Source of the DNA: Acanthaster planci
Taxonomy: Eukaryota > Echinodermata > Asteroidea > Valvatida > Acanthasteridae
Assembly: GCF_001949145.1 (NCBI RefSeq)
Contig: NW_019091781.1
Coordinates: 41,342-98,356 of the forward strand
Length of the DNA: 57,015 nt
Direction: 5' to 3'
Below are positions 19,617 through 29,039 of the stretch, one piece after another. The stretch's first letter is position 1. The number at the start of each line of letters is the position of its first letter. The notes under the pieces were generated by a model. It ran no database searches. It worked only from the letters and a program-made list of their open reading frames with translations, and was not told the DNA's origin. A program made the position numbers and the translations under genes.

Positions 19617-20105
19617 TTATATACGTTTTGAAAAATCTTGTTTGGCTAGGTTTAATTTGTCGATATCGAGGGCATTTTTCCAATACTTATCTGAAACTTG
19701 AAACAGATCTTTTACTTTTAAATCGTCCTCCCCGGTTGCCTCTTGATGACATACCGCGATTAAAGCCCTTAACAGTCTTCCTCTGGATATCTTACCATCT
19801 AAAACTCGATTTAACACATATTTTATGCGACCCGATTGGTAACTTGTTAGTTCGAAGTTTAACTCAAAGTCTTCTCTGATTTTCTTGGCGGATCTTTTTT
19901 CCAAACGTGATGGTGGAAGTATCTATCCCCCATCTCTTCAGAGGTATATGAAGGAACCCAACCAAAAATTAGACCGCAATGTCGGCATACATATCTTTCG
20001 TCCATTTCAAATATGTCGTATTCACACGTTTTTTTCTGGTCGTGGTGATGGGGTTAGCCATTTAGGTCCGTAACCGAGTAGATAACAGATCTCTGCGTGT
20101 GTCAT
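19617..20105 (-). pseudogene. TFIIB/VLTF3-like zinc-ribbon protein, two frameshifts
   Basis: This would be a viral transcription factor. The start codon at 20,105 opens MTHAEICYLLGYGPKWLTPS. A frameshift near 20,025 leads to a second frame with TCEYDIFEMDERYVCRHCGL and FGWVPSYTSEEMGDRYFHHH. A second frameshift near 19,890 leads to an intact helical C-terminal part (19,904-19,617) with FELNFELTSYQSGRIKYVLN. The VCxxCG hook followed by a helical core is what TFIIB-like and poxvirus VLTF3-like proteins show. The first zinc hook is reduced to one clear cysteine, which may be decay. It lies between a hairpin and the micro-ORF. Confidence 0.5.
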
Positions 20106-20148
20106 TTTATTTAAAGTTTATTTAAGGAACGAGTGACATAAAAACAGC

Positions 20149-20175
20149 CCCAGTTATTCCAAAGAATAACTGAGG
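20149..20175. terminator. Perfect 9-bp hairpin between two minus-strand genes
   Basis: CAGTTATTC (20,151-20,159), loop CAAA, then GAATAACTG (20,164-20,172). A further C-C/G-G pair forms across a one-base bulge. It lies in the 210-base spacer between the end of the candidate ssDNA-binding gene (20,318) and the start of the zinc-ribbon gene (20,105), where a transcript end is expected. Confidence 0.6.
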
Positions 20176-20317
20176 TTCAATCGACTTTTATTTACACGGG
20201 AAATTCAAATTCACACCGTGGTCTCTAATTTCACGGAAGATTCAGATATGATAAACGCTTGCAACGCCGACTTATTTGAAATTAGGCCGTCGTTTCTAAT
20301 TTTCAACATTGCTGCTG

Positions 20318-21028
20318 TCACTCTATACCTAACGCTAGCGCCACAAGACAGTCAACCGTGGGTACCGTAGTATACATGTACATCTTTTGGACAAATAATG
20401 ATTGCGCGTCGCATCTCTTATTGATAAATTTATCGATATTTGACTCGTCGATGGGTCTTTTTTGGTGATCAAATAGAGAGGCATAGGGATCTATTTTAAC
20501 GTACATTTGGTTTATAGCCGTATAAGGTGGTTTAACGACATATTCGATCTTGTTCAATTCATCGATATCGCGACTGGCTTTACGGGTGTTTAAGGTACTA
20601 GACGGGAGATTAGACTCTTGAGATTCGATAAACCTATAAACGGCCAAATTTATGTGATCGAGTATGTTTGTCATAGGTTGTTGTATTTGATAGCAAATTT
20701 GCCGACCCACTAAATTCTCTGGCGTTTTTTTCTCGAATGAGTGCCGTATTTAAGGCGGGTTTATGCCGTAACAGGGTTCTATCGTCATAATTAATAGGCG
20801 TTTATTTTGACCGTTGTGATGGTAAAAAATGGGCGAACTGCATTGACCCACGTGGGTGCCTTCTTTAATCACGGGTTTTGAAATGACTAATTTACTCGGG
20901 TCAACAGGAGCATAGGTGACGTTGGGGTCACAGTTGTCGGCATTGAGACGCTCGTGGTCGTCTGAAACGATATATACTTGGGTTGACATGGTTCTGATTT
21001 TCTCGGCTTTGTCATAAATTTTTTTCAT
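20318..21028 (-). pseudogene. Candidate NCLDV-type ssDNA-binding protein, one stop
   Basis: Two halves share one frame and are separated only by a TAA at 20,750-20,752 and about 13 codons. The N-terminal half has VGQCSSPIFYHHNGQNKRLL and MTIEPCYGI. The C-terminal half has VVKPPYTAINQMYVKIDPYA and SLFDHQKRPIDESN. The order (a 'Y-x-NG...L-x-I-x-T...YGI' block, then 'PP...K-x...F-D-x-x-x-x-P-I') resembles my memory of the DUF5871-like single-strand-binding proteins of large DNA viruses. That is weak evidence without a profile search. It would coat replication intermediates. Its ATG overlaps the upstream gene's stop (ATGA). Confidence 0.4.
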
Positions 21029-21216
21029 TTTAATTCGGCAGCGTCTATTAACTCGGGTGGGATTTCTACTTTAATTAAATGTTCAACGTCAATGTCGTAT
21101 TCAATAATTAGTCCAATTTCGTATAAAGAGTTCAGGCCGGGCAAGTCGAGACTTGTAGCGACTGGGAAAGCGGAGGGAAGTCCCTTTTTTTGTTTGAGAG
21201 TCACGGGGTTAAAGGT
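21025..21216 (-). pseudogene. C-terminal part of an unknown gene sharing a tail with the CxxC protein
   Basis: The minus strand is open from about 21,216 to a TGA at 21,025-21,027: KQKKGLPSAFPVATSLDLPG, then GLIIEYDIDVEHLIKVEIPP and a short acidic end. The words GLIIEYD-x-DVE recur at the same distance from the C-terminus in the Cys-rich protein at 13,286-13,845, so the two genes probably share a domain. The upstream part is in another frame and then lost in the assembly gap. The stop overlaps the next start as ATGA. Confidence 0.45.
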
Positions 21217-21354
21217 CTAGGTTGTTTATGCGAGGTCTGCGCAGGCGCGGGCAGGCGCGCGTCGCGAGTTGTTGACCAAAAAAGTACGCCGGGGTGGAAA
21301 GGTTAAGGTGATTGAAGTGGGAAGCCCCGGCACGGGTGGTGGAAAGGGAGAAAC

Positions 21355-21939
21355 NNNNNNNNNNNNNNNNNNNNNNNNNNNNNNNNNNNNNNNNNNNNNN
21401 NNNNNNNNNNNNNNNNNNNNNNNNNNNNNNNNNNNNNNNNNNNNNNNNNNNNNNNNNNNNNNNNNNNNNNNNNNNNNNNNNNNNNNNNNNNNNNNNNNNN
21501 NNNNNNNNNNNNNNNNNNNNNNNNNNNNNNNNNNNNNNNNNNNNNNNNNNNNNNNNNNNNNNNNNNNNNNNNNNNNNNNNNNNNNNNNNNNNNNNNNNNN
21601 NNNNNNNNNNNNNNNNNNNNNNNNNNNNNNNNNNNNNNNNNNNNNNNNNNNNNNNNNNNNNNNNNNNNNNNNNNNNNNNNNNNNNNNNNNNNNNNNNNNN
21701 NNNNNNNNNNNNNNNNNNNNNNNNNNNNNNNNNNNNNNNNNNNNNNNNNNNNNNNNNNNNNNNNNNNNNNNNNNNNNNNNNNNNNNNNNNNNNNNNNNNN
21801 NNNNNNNNNNNNNNNNNNNNNNNNNNNNNNNNNNNNNNNNNNNNNNNNNNNNNNNNNNNNNNNNNNNNNNNNNNNNNNNNNNNNNNNNNNNNNNNNNNNN
21901 NNNNNNNNNNNNNNNNNNNNNNNNNNNNNNNNNNNNNNN
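21355..21939. other. Assembly gap (N run)
   Basis: A 585-base run of N. It removes whatever joined the right end of the viral element to the second gypsy element. The ORF-like frames across it are artefacts. Single Ns also occur at 3,877 and 22,494. Confidence 1.
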
Positions 21940-22143
21940 ACTGAAACAATACAACAACCTGTTATTGTTGTCAAAATACTTGCACTTAGACCCTGTATGT
22001 GTGAAATGTTGTAATAGTAACGTGAAATTTAACAGTAATATATGGTTTTTGTTACAACCATGAACAATTCCATTCTACAGTCTAAAAAATTATGTCCATT
22101 GTATCCCACTATTTTGAAAGCCTGTGTGTTTATTTTGTTGTAC

Positions 22144-22560
22144 TTATGTGAAACTAAATACCGAAATTTGTTTAAAAAAAAATACCCGAATATTATGTCT
22201 GTAACATGTACATGTACTTAACTGTTTTAATTGGTGACATTGAATCCCTTTCACATACATGTAATTACATGGATTCAATAAGTTTGTCGGTTTTTTTATC
22301 ATTCTTTTTGGATATCTCCTTTCTGGAGTACGTACCGGAGATTGGGGTGCTTCCGGTATTTGAGAAGAGGTTCCGTCTGAGGTTTCCGTGAGAGGTAGAC
22401 CATTCGGCTCATCTTGAGTGCCTAAGTCACCCTGACTTGATTCTACAGGGGCACTTGAGATTTGTGGCGCAATTTGTTCACCACAGTTCTCAANACCCAA
22501 CCTCTTTGCAACTACATCAACAACATACTTTTCTCTACCTCCCCTAAACTTCTGGACCAC
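22144..22560 (-). pseudogene. Integrase C-terminal tail (gypsy 2)
   Basis: The frame ends in a Ser/Pro/Glu-rich region with PVRTPERRYPKRMIKKPTNL, the basic 'RRYPKR...KP-x-x-L' ending common to this gypsy group. One ambiguous base (22,494) falls inside. Confidence 0.7.
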
Positions 22561-22631
22561 GACCTTCTCTCCCCTGGAAAATTACCTGATTTTCATATTT
22601 GGGTATCATGATTGATCTTTGACTTGTCTTG

Positions 22632-23400
22632 TTAGTCACGAACTCTAGTGTTTACATCTGGTTTCAACAAACTGAACCTGGTTCTGGGAGCATGCTTAAA
22701 CAATAGCTCATAAGGTGAACAATCTGGCGAAGAATGTAGTGTAATGCTATAAAACAACAAAAAGTTGTGAAGTCGATGAGGAAGAGAAACTTTAGGATTC
22801 TTCCCAAATTTGTCTTCCATCATATACTTGGTCAGTGCCCTTTTTGCTATTTGAACACTTCTTTCTGCTGCACCTTTTGATGCTGGATGATAAGGTGACA
22901 CTCGGTTATGTTTGGTTCCATTTTTGCTCAAAAAACAACTCAAACTCTTCTGATGTGAACTGAGGTCCATTATCAGACACTAACTCCTCTGGTAGGCTAA
23001 ACATAGCAAACCACTCCTTCAGTAATTCAATGGTCTTAGCACTAGTTGTGTGCGTCATACATTCCACATTGATCCACTTACTGTAACAATTGATCATTAT
23101 CAAGTAATGTTTTCCTTCAAGCTCGAAAAAATCAACATAAACTCTCTCCCAAGGTTTTCTAGAATGGTATGAAAGGTGCCATGGTGGGGGTGTTTCTCAG
23201 AGACAAGCATACTTCACAATTTTTTACTGTTTCCTCAATGTCTTGATTCATCTTGGGGTACCAAAAGTAACTTCGTGCGATGGCTTTCATGCGCACTATT
23301 CCTTTGTGTTCTTGATGCAACTCACTGACCATTCTTGCTCTGAGATCATGTCAGGAGGAATTATCACCCTCAACCCCCACTGCAGGCAACCTTGATCTAC
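22632..23400 (-). pseudogene. Integrase zinc module and catalytic core (gypsy 2)
   Basis: The zinc module (ELHQEHKGIVRMKAIARSYF, then WYPKMNQDIEETVKNCEVC) lies at about 23,210-23,345. The core starts near 23,150 with VYVDFFELEGKHYL, has LVSDNGPQFTSEEF (second Asp) at about 22,980, and SPYHPASKGAAERSVQIAKR (Glu) at about 22,880. The frame shifts between 22,906 and 22,970. The D,D,E residues are present. Confidence 0.85.
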
Positions 23401-23559
23401 ACTCAACTCATTCCTTCTGACAAAGTAATCCTGCATTTTCTTGTTTTCATTATGCATGGGCCATCCATTCATTGTGTAGTGGAGTACCCTCCTGAGTATC
23501 GGATCTTTCAGCGTATCATTCTGATTTCTTTAGCCGATACAGGTAAGTCATCTGTGTAC

Positions 23560-24019
23560 GTTAAGTAGTTCAGGGATAGCTCACTTGCCAAGTGGATTTC
23601 ACATGGCACCGGGAACCTCGATAAAACGTCAACATTTGCATGATCCTTAGACCTACGATATCTAATATCATACTATAAGCCATGAGGATTAAAGCCCATC
23701 TTTGCAATCTAGCAGCAGCTAGGGTTGGAACCCCCTTCTTTGATCCAAAGATAATTGTTAGTGCCTCATGATCTGCATACAACGTAAATCTCCTTCCTTA
23801 CAGGTATTTATGAAACTTTGTAATACCATAAACAATTGCCAATGCCTCTTTCTCAATCTGAGAATAATTCTGCTCTGTTTTGGTCAAAGTTCGGGATGCA
23901 TAAGCAATGGGTCTTTCCTCACCATTTCCCATGATGTGGGACAAAACTACCCCTACTCCCTGTGGTGAGGCATCACATGCTAAAATCAGTTGCTTTTTGA
24001 CATCGTAGTGAACCAACAC
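23560..24019 (-). pseudogene. RNase H domain (gypsy 2)
   Basis: LACDASPQGVGVVLSHIM carries the first catalytic Asp. ERPIAYASRTLTKTEQNYSQ and IEKEALAIVYGITKFHKYL supply the second acidic block, and the frame breaks near 23,790. ADHEALTIIFGSKKGVPTLA and ARLQRWALILMAYS follow in a second frame to 23,570. This is a textbook Ty3 RNase H arrangement with one frameshift. Confidence 0.88.
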
Positions 24020-24235
24020 TTGTTCACTTGTATTCTCTTAACTTCCTGAAATGCTGTTTGGCATTCATTTGTCCAATTTCCACTCAATCCCTTGTCGCAT
24101 TAATTAAACAATGGGGCACACAGACCTGACATATCTGGGATGAACTTACAATAATACACAATTATCCCAATAAAAGTCCGCAACTCCTCCACATTCGGAG
24201 GCACTTTGGCCTGTGTAATGGCCTCAATCTTTTCC

Positions 24236-25002
24236 TTAGTGAATTCCATCACCATCTATGATGTGTCTCATGTATGTCACACTCTTAACCATAAATGAGC
24301 ATTTGTTTTTCTTAGCTCTGACTCTGTACTCTTCTAATTGGGAGATAACTTCATCTAACCTCTGAATGTGCTCTTGTTCTGTCTCACTACTGATCAGGAT
24401 GCCATCTAGATAACAAACTACACCTTGCATTCCACCCAGGATTTGGTCCACCACACACTGACATATTGCTGGAGCTGTTGATACTCCAAAAGACAATCTT
24501 TGGAATTGACATAATCCCTTGAGCGTATTGATGGTCAACAATTCCTTGCTCTTTTCTGTGAGCTCAACTTGCTGATATGCATTTGATAGATCGATCTTAC
24601 TAAACACCTTGCCCCCTGATAGTGCTGCAAACAAATCCTCAGCTGTGGGTAATGTGTATGTGTTTGTCTCTACTGCCTTGTTAACTGTCTGCTTATAGTC
24701 ACCACAAATTCTTATAGTTCGATCAGCCTTAGGAACAACAACAATTGGAGCTACTTATTTACTATGGTGTACTTTTTTATCACACCGGCTAACTCAAGTC
24801 TGTCTAACTCCTTACTTACTTCTTCCAACTGAGCATGAGGAACTGGTCCTGGCTTACAAAATATTGGTACGGTATCTTGATTTACTAAAATCTCTGCCTG
24901 GTGATGCTTGACTTTGTCTTTTGATCCACTAGCCTTGAACACTTGTTCATGTTTTTGTATTACTTGCTCAACTTCAGGTTTTATGTTTTGTACATTGAAC
25001 AT
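24236..25002 (-). pseudogene. Reverse transcriptase (gypsy 2), catalytic motif altered
   Basis: The N-terminal part (24,751-25,002) has the usual pre-RT sequence with PIFCKPGPVPHAQLEEVSKE. The polymerase part (24,236-24,634) has FSKIDLSNAYQQVEL (first catalytic Asp), FQRLSFGVSTAPAICQ, and CYLDGILISS where Y-x-D-D is expected. The second Asp of the catalytic pair is therefore Gly. About 115 bases between the two parts are out of frame. An inactive remnant. Confidence 0.88.
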
Positions 25003-25182
25003 TTCACACCAGTTTAATTTGATATGCTTTATTTGATATGTTTTATTTGATATGCTGACTGGTTAGTCAGTGCTATTCTATGTCTAGACACTACAACGAG
25101 TGGCAAGTGCCAGACTTTCCCTTCATACTCTACATTTACTTGGATATGCCCAAGCACTGGAATACTATTCCAAGAATAACTT

Positions 25183-25920
25183 TCAATTTAATACTTGTAC
25201 TTTCCAGTAGCACAGAAGACAAATATTTTTATAATCCATCTCTGAAATGACGGTAACGGATGCTGCTGTATCCACAGTAAATGTCAATGGTATTACACAA
25301 ACCTTCAACTCAACTTCCAGCACAGGAACATAACCAGTTGAGCTTGTGCTTTCATTGCCAGTGTTTGTAGCAAAATATGTGCCTTGCTCCGTGTAGTCCA
25401 AATAGTCATCTCCATCTGTTTTAACTACTGTTGCCTCCGTAGCTTGTGTTTGGTCGACCATGTGTGCCTGGCCCAAATTTCCTCCGCGACCATGTCCTCT
25501 ACCACGACCACGTCCTCGTGTGTTAGTGTTACTTTGTCGGGTCTGACCTTCCACTACAGGTGCTCTTTTCCGTCCCCGATTCGGGTTGCATGCCCCTTTT
25601 ATGTGTCCTATCCTGTTGCAGCTGTAACACTTTGACTGCATGTGTGGACATCTGCTGGGGTAATCTTCCCCATGACAGCGGTAGCACTTTAGATGGTTCT
25701 GTTGCTGCTGATTTCTACCCACAAAGTGCTTGTGAGCCGACACCTTGTGTACTTCCCAACTGGTGTTTGTAGATGTAGCTGTAGCTACTCTTCCTTGTAG
25801 GATTCTACTGTCTTTCTCAGCCGCTTCCATAGCCACAGCTTCATCGCATGCAGCTGTAGTATTTTTTGTTGAGTCCAGGGATGGACTGGAGGCTTTACAC
25901 CATGTTTGGGTTGCTCGCAC
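25183..25920 (-). pseudogene. Gag zinc knuckle and aspartic protease (gypsy 2)
   Basis: The frame has a CCHC knuckle (CYSCNRIGHIKGAC), preceded by another Cys/His stretch (CYRCHGEDYPSRC). The knuckle would bind the element's RNA. An Arg/Gly-rich stretch (RGRGRGRGHGRGG) follows. The protease start FTVDTAASVTVIS then has alanine where active retropepsins have glycine (D-T/S-G), so the active site looks mutated. The protein is cut off soon after at 25,183, before the rest of the protease. Confidence 0.82.
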
Positions 25921-26414
25921 TGATCGCCGAAGTTTATTCCTTGTTCTACATGCAGTGGTCGCGGTGGCTTATTTTACATGTTAAAAAGAAATAAATTCAA
26001 CCACGTCAATTGCTGTTGCAGAATTAAGCCCACAATAGTTTTCAGTTTATACAGGGTTTAACCCCACATTTAACCTGTGATTGATAAAGATAAACCCTTA
26101 CCAACCGATCCTCTTCGTAAAGCTTCAAAATACAGTCGGCCAGCCGTTCATTCTACGAAAACATCTGTACATGTGACCAAACGTGGAGGGAAATCCTAAT
26201 AAAATGTAGACCCAGCCCGAGCACTGAGGCACTCTTACTCCGTCCCTTCTGTATGACCTTGCTTAAAATAACTGAATTGCCCCACAACATTGGAAAAATA
26301 TTTAATTAAAGATTACTAACTTTTTTCTTATGCCCCCTTCTATCTGTCATAGAAAGGAACTTTTTATTTAATATACTAATGCAAAAAGTGTGCCCTAATA
26401 CAAACTTAAATTAT

Positions 26415-27707
26415 TGTGGCGAAACAGGGTAGCTGCGCAGACTTGTGTTTAGTCTGGGTCATTAATAATTCAGGCGCGTCTAATTCGTGCATTAAACATG
26501 CGCGCGGCAACTAATCAGAGGCGCGCATTACCTTAGGTCTGCGTGGGTTGCCAGGACTTCTCAAGATGGCAGCATGCTAACCAGAGCTCTGTGCAGTTGT
26601 GTTGTGTTCTGAGTTTCGAGTGTAAATCTGAAGTACGACCGCTGGTGGTTTGGGATCTACCTCAAGTGTACCTGGTGCGATCGGTTAGTGTGGTGCTTGT
26701 TCTCAGTTGCCAGAGCTGCCGATTATATCAGATCTCCCTTGAAGATTGGGGAATCGTTAAACAGTCTCGTTTATTTAAGAAGTGGTAGATTATAGGGTTA
26801 GGGACCCCGTGTGAACCAGTTAATTGGGGAATTAGCGGAGCTTAGACTAGAAGGATTGTGTGCCGTTGTTCCATGCTAGCGACGGTTGGTTGCGGTCCTC
26901 GTCTGGGAGCTTGCTTCCCTCGTTGAGGTTTACTGGATGCAGGTTTCCGTTAGAGTCTGGTGAGGACTATTATAATCGCCTTCTTAATCAACTTACCTGT
27001 TATTTCGTAATAACTTAATAAGTGGGTGAGGGTTATTTAAGTCACCTTAAACCTTGTTGCAATTTGGGAACGGTGTTGCTTCGTAAGGCAGTATAGATTA
27101 TTGTTGTACAAGTCTACAACGTTGTGTTGTACAGTTATGAAGATTGTAATTACTTGTGTGGTCAAGACTTATTAGTTATAAGCCTTCGGTAGATTATTTA
27201 TTTAGACTTGATCACTGTGAGGGTTACTTGGTTATTGTGAGGGTTACCCTGATCGTTGTGAGGTTTACCCTGGTCACTGTGAGGGTTATTCTGGTGTAGG
27301 TTAAGGATAAGGCTGATTAATCACGTTCGTGGTGAGGTTGACCACGTAGGACTACCTCCCCGTGAGGATAAATTTGTATATAGTTAATTGCTGTTGTATA
27401 TAAAGGATAACTGAGTACTGACATTGAATAAACCAATCATATAATTGCCTTAGAAATCACTGGTCACCGTGAGATTTAGTTCAGTCCTGTATCACTTGCA
27501 TTGACATGAATTGTAATCTTTATTGACATTGGGATCAATTACCTAATCACAGAGTGGTGGTAAACTTCCACCAAACGAACAGCCCCTAAGGCATAGTCCA
27601 CCGTTCGTTAACTGATATCCCCCCCTTGCATTTGGATAGCCGCTCATTCTTGCGTAAGGTTAAATAAATATATTTGTGGGGTTAGGCCAGTCTGCTGGTC
27701 CACCACA
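26415..27707 (+). repeat. LTR-like unit, copy 1 (probable solo LTR)
   Basis: A 1,293-bp non-coding unit begins TGTGGCGAAACAGG and ends GTCCACCACA (TG...CA with TGTGG/CCACA ends). An inverted copy is at 52,842-54,137. It has a TATATAAAG box near 27,397, an AATAAA at 27,427, and about four 21-bp tandem units (CCTGGTCACTGTGAGGGTTA type) at 27,207-27,290. These features fit an LTR. No internal coding region or convincing PBS adjoins it, so it is probably a solo LTR. Confidence 0.75.
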
Positions 27708-27829
27708 AAAAAGTGTCAGTTGTCCCGCCACATTATGTATATTTGCGCGCCTGGACCTGCAACACCGTAAAAATGAAAGAGCGCCCTCTGATTACCCCCA
27801 AAAAATTATTCAACACCAGACACTACAAC

Positions 27830-28200
27830 TTCCTCCATGAAACTAAAATTCTAATTCACCACACAGCCTTCCATGTGAGACTGTTTCCTTTGCTCAGAAG
27901 TTTTGCCAGGGTTCTTCTGTTGCACAATCCACTGACAAATGTATCCCGCAGATTGGTATCCAACTCTGTACTATATCCACAGTGTCAGGATAACTTCTTC
28001 AGCTCATTGATATAGGTGGGCAGAGATTCACTTGGTTCTTGGTGTCGCTTCCTAAAAGCCATTCTCAGTACAATCTGGTTCTTTGTTGATGTATAGACGT
28101 TGAACAGAATCTGTGTCAATTGAGCATACTCCTTCTCAGAAGGATCATCTGGACTGACATAGTTTGTCACTACTTCAAAGGCTGTCGGCCCTATTCATCT
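27830..28200 (-). pseudogene. Gypsy gag (capsid) fragment
   Basis: The minus strand reads NQIVLRMAFRKRHQEPSESL and PTYINELKKLS (27,985-28,170). In another frame downstream it reads TNLRDTFVSGL-like text with NRRTLAKLLSKG near 27,900-27,960. The 'F-x-x-R-x-Q...ES...Y...L' followed by 'R-D-x-F-V-x-G-L...LL' pattern is the retrotransposon capsid domain, which assembles the virus-like particle. One stop or frameshift lies between. No partner genes adjoin it. Confidence 0.65.
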
Positions 28201-29039
28201 TAATCATGATGGAGAGTTCTACATGAAGAAAGCAAGAAATATCAGAAAGTACACGTGATTAGTTTGGCAGAGGTCTCCAGATAAACTTAAGCATCCATGA
28301 CATTCAACTAAGGTTGATTATCTCAACACTGTTCCCTTCAAAGTCTGCTAATATTTAAACATCCCGGCAAGTTTCGCCACAGTATATGCATTAGCAGGGG
28401 GCGTCCAAATGGGCCATGGGGATTTCTTGAGGGGTGACACGATGGGCATTCCACTCCTTTACAACCGTGTCCAGTTCTCCCTAAAGTTTGTGAAATTTAA
28501 ATAAGAAGTCTTTTAATAACCTAATATTGATTACCTTCATACACCAGCTTGAATACTGTGCACGAATCACACTTTCCAAGACCAGTTCATGTGGAACTTA
28601 CCTGGATCATATTCAGAAAGCAAAGCTCCAGCGGTGATTTGTCTAGAAGATCTCCATTGAAATAGCCTTGATCTTTCAGTTGGCGCAAGAGGTCTATCCA
28701 AAATTAAGTGAAGTGTTTTCTAAGCATGCCCCACCGTTAATGAGCAACTTTGGCAATTCCATTTGCACACGAAAACGATCTCACGAGTACATGGAAGTAT
28801 AGTACAATTCTTCAGGAAAAGGATTAAACATCTGTTTAATACCAACATTTTCGCTGCCTGGGACAATCAAAGTTTTAAAGTTTTATGCACTACTCACCCA
28901 GCGATCCCGGCAGTGTTTACATTTTTGCGAGACGAATGGTAAGTCTAGTTCCCTCTTAAACGACCAACATTTACTAGGTTTCCTTCAATGCAAAGTCTGG
29001 GTTCCCAATTTTAGTCCAACACATTTACGCGTACCTCTG

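Larger units (their letters stand above)
12950..21350. mobile_element. Endogenous Polinton/adintovirus-like viral element, decayed
   Basis: An 8.4-kb block differs from its flanks. It is gene-dense, lacks the ACATGTA words common elsewhere except near 20,370, and carries a family-B DNA polymerase together with small virus-like genes. Plus-strand genes (13.29-17.9 kb) converge on minus-strand genes (21.2-17.9 kb). The polymerase type (family B, extra N-terminal domain, endonuclease-VII finger), a capsid-like start at 18.4 kb and the compact minus-strand genes fit the Polinton/Maverick-adintovirus group. Nearly every gene has frameshifts or stops. An assembly gap hides what follows 21,354. No integrase, ATPase, protease or terminal inverted repeat was found. 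The left boundary is a guess. Confidence 0.75.
22144..25920 (-). mobile_element. Ty3/gypsy retrotransposon 2 (K02A2.6-like), broken, LTRs not seen
   Basis: The minus strand carries, in order from 25,920 down: zinc knuckle and protease, RT, RNase H, the integrase zinc module and core, and a basic integrase tail. This is the Ty3/gypsy order. Every domain is separated by frameshifts or stops. No LTR pair was identified. One end may be in the assembly gap, and the other is replaced by unrelated sequence before 26,415. Confidence 0.88.

Noticed and set aside
21209-22063. Long open frames across 21.2-22.1 kb
   Set aside because: They consist of the N run; only short real sequence lies at their ends.
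26543-26788. 81-codon frame duplicated at 53,654-53,998
   Set aside because: Duplication reflects the repeated LTR-like DNA; the frame has no domain and is not conserved independently.
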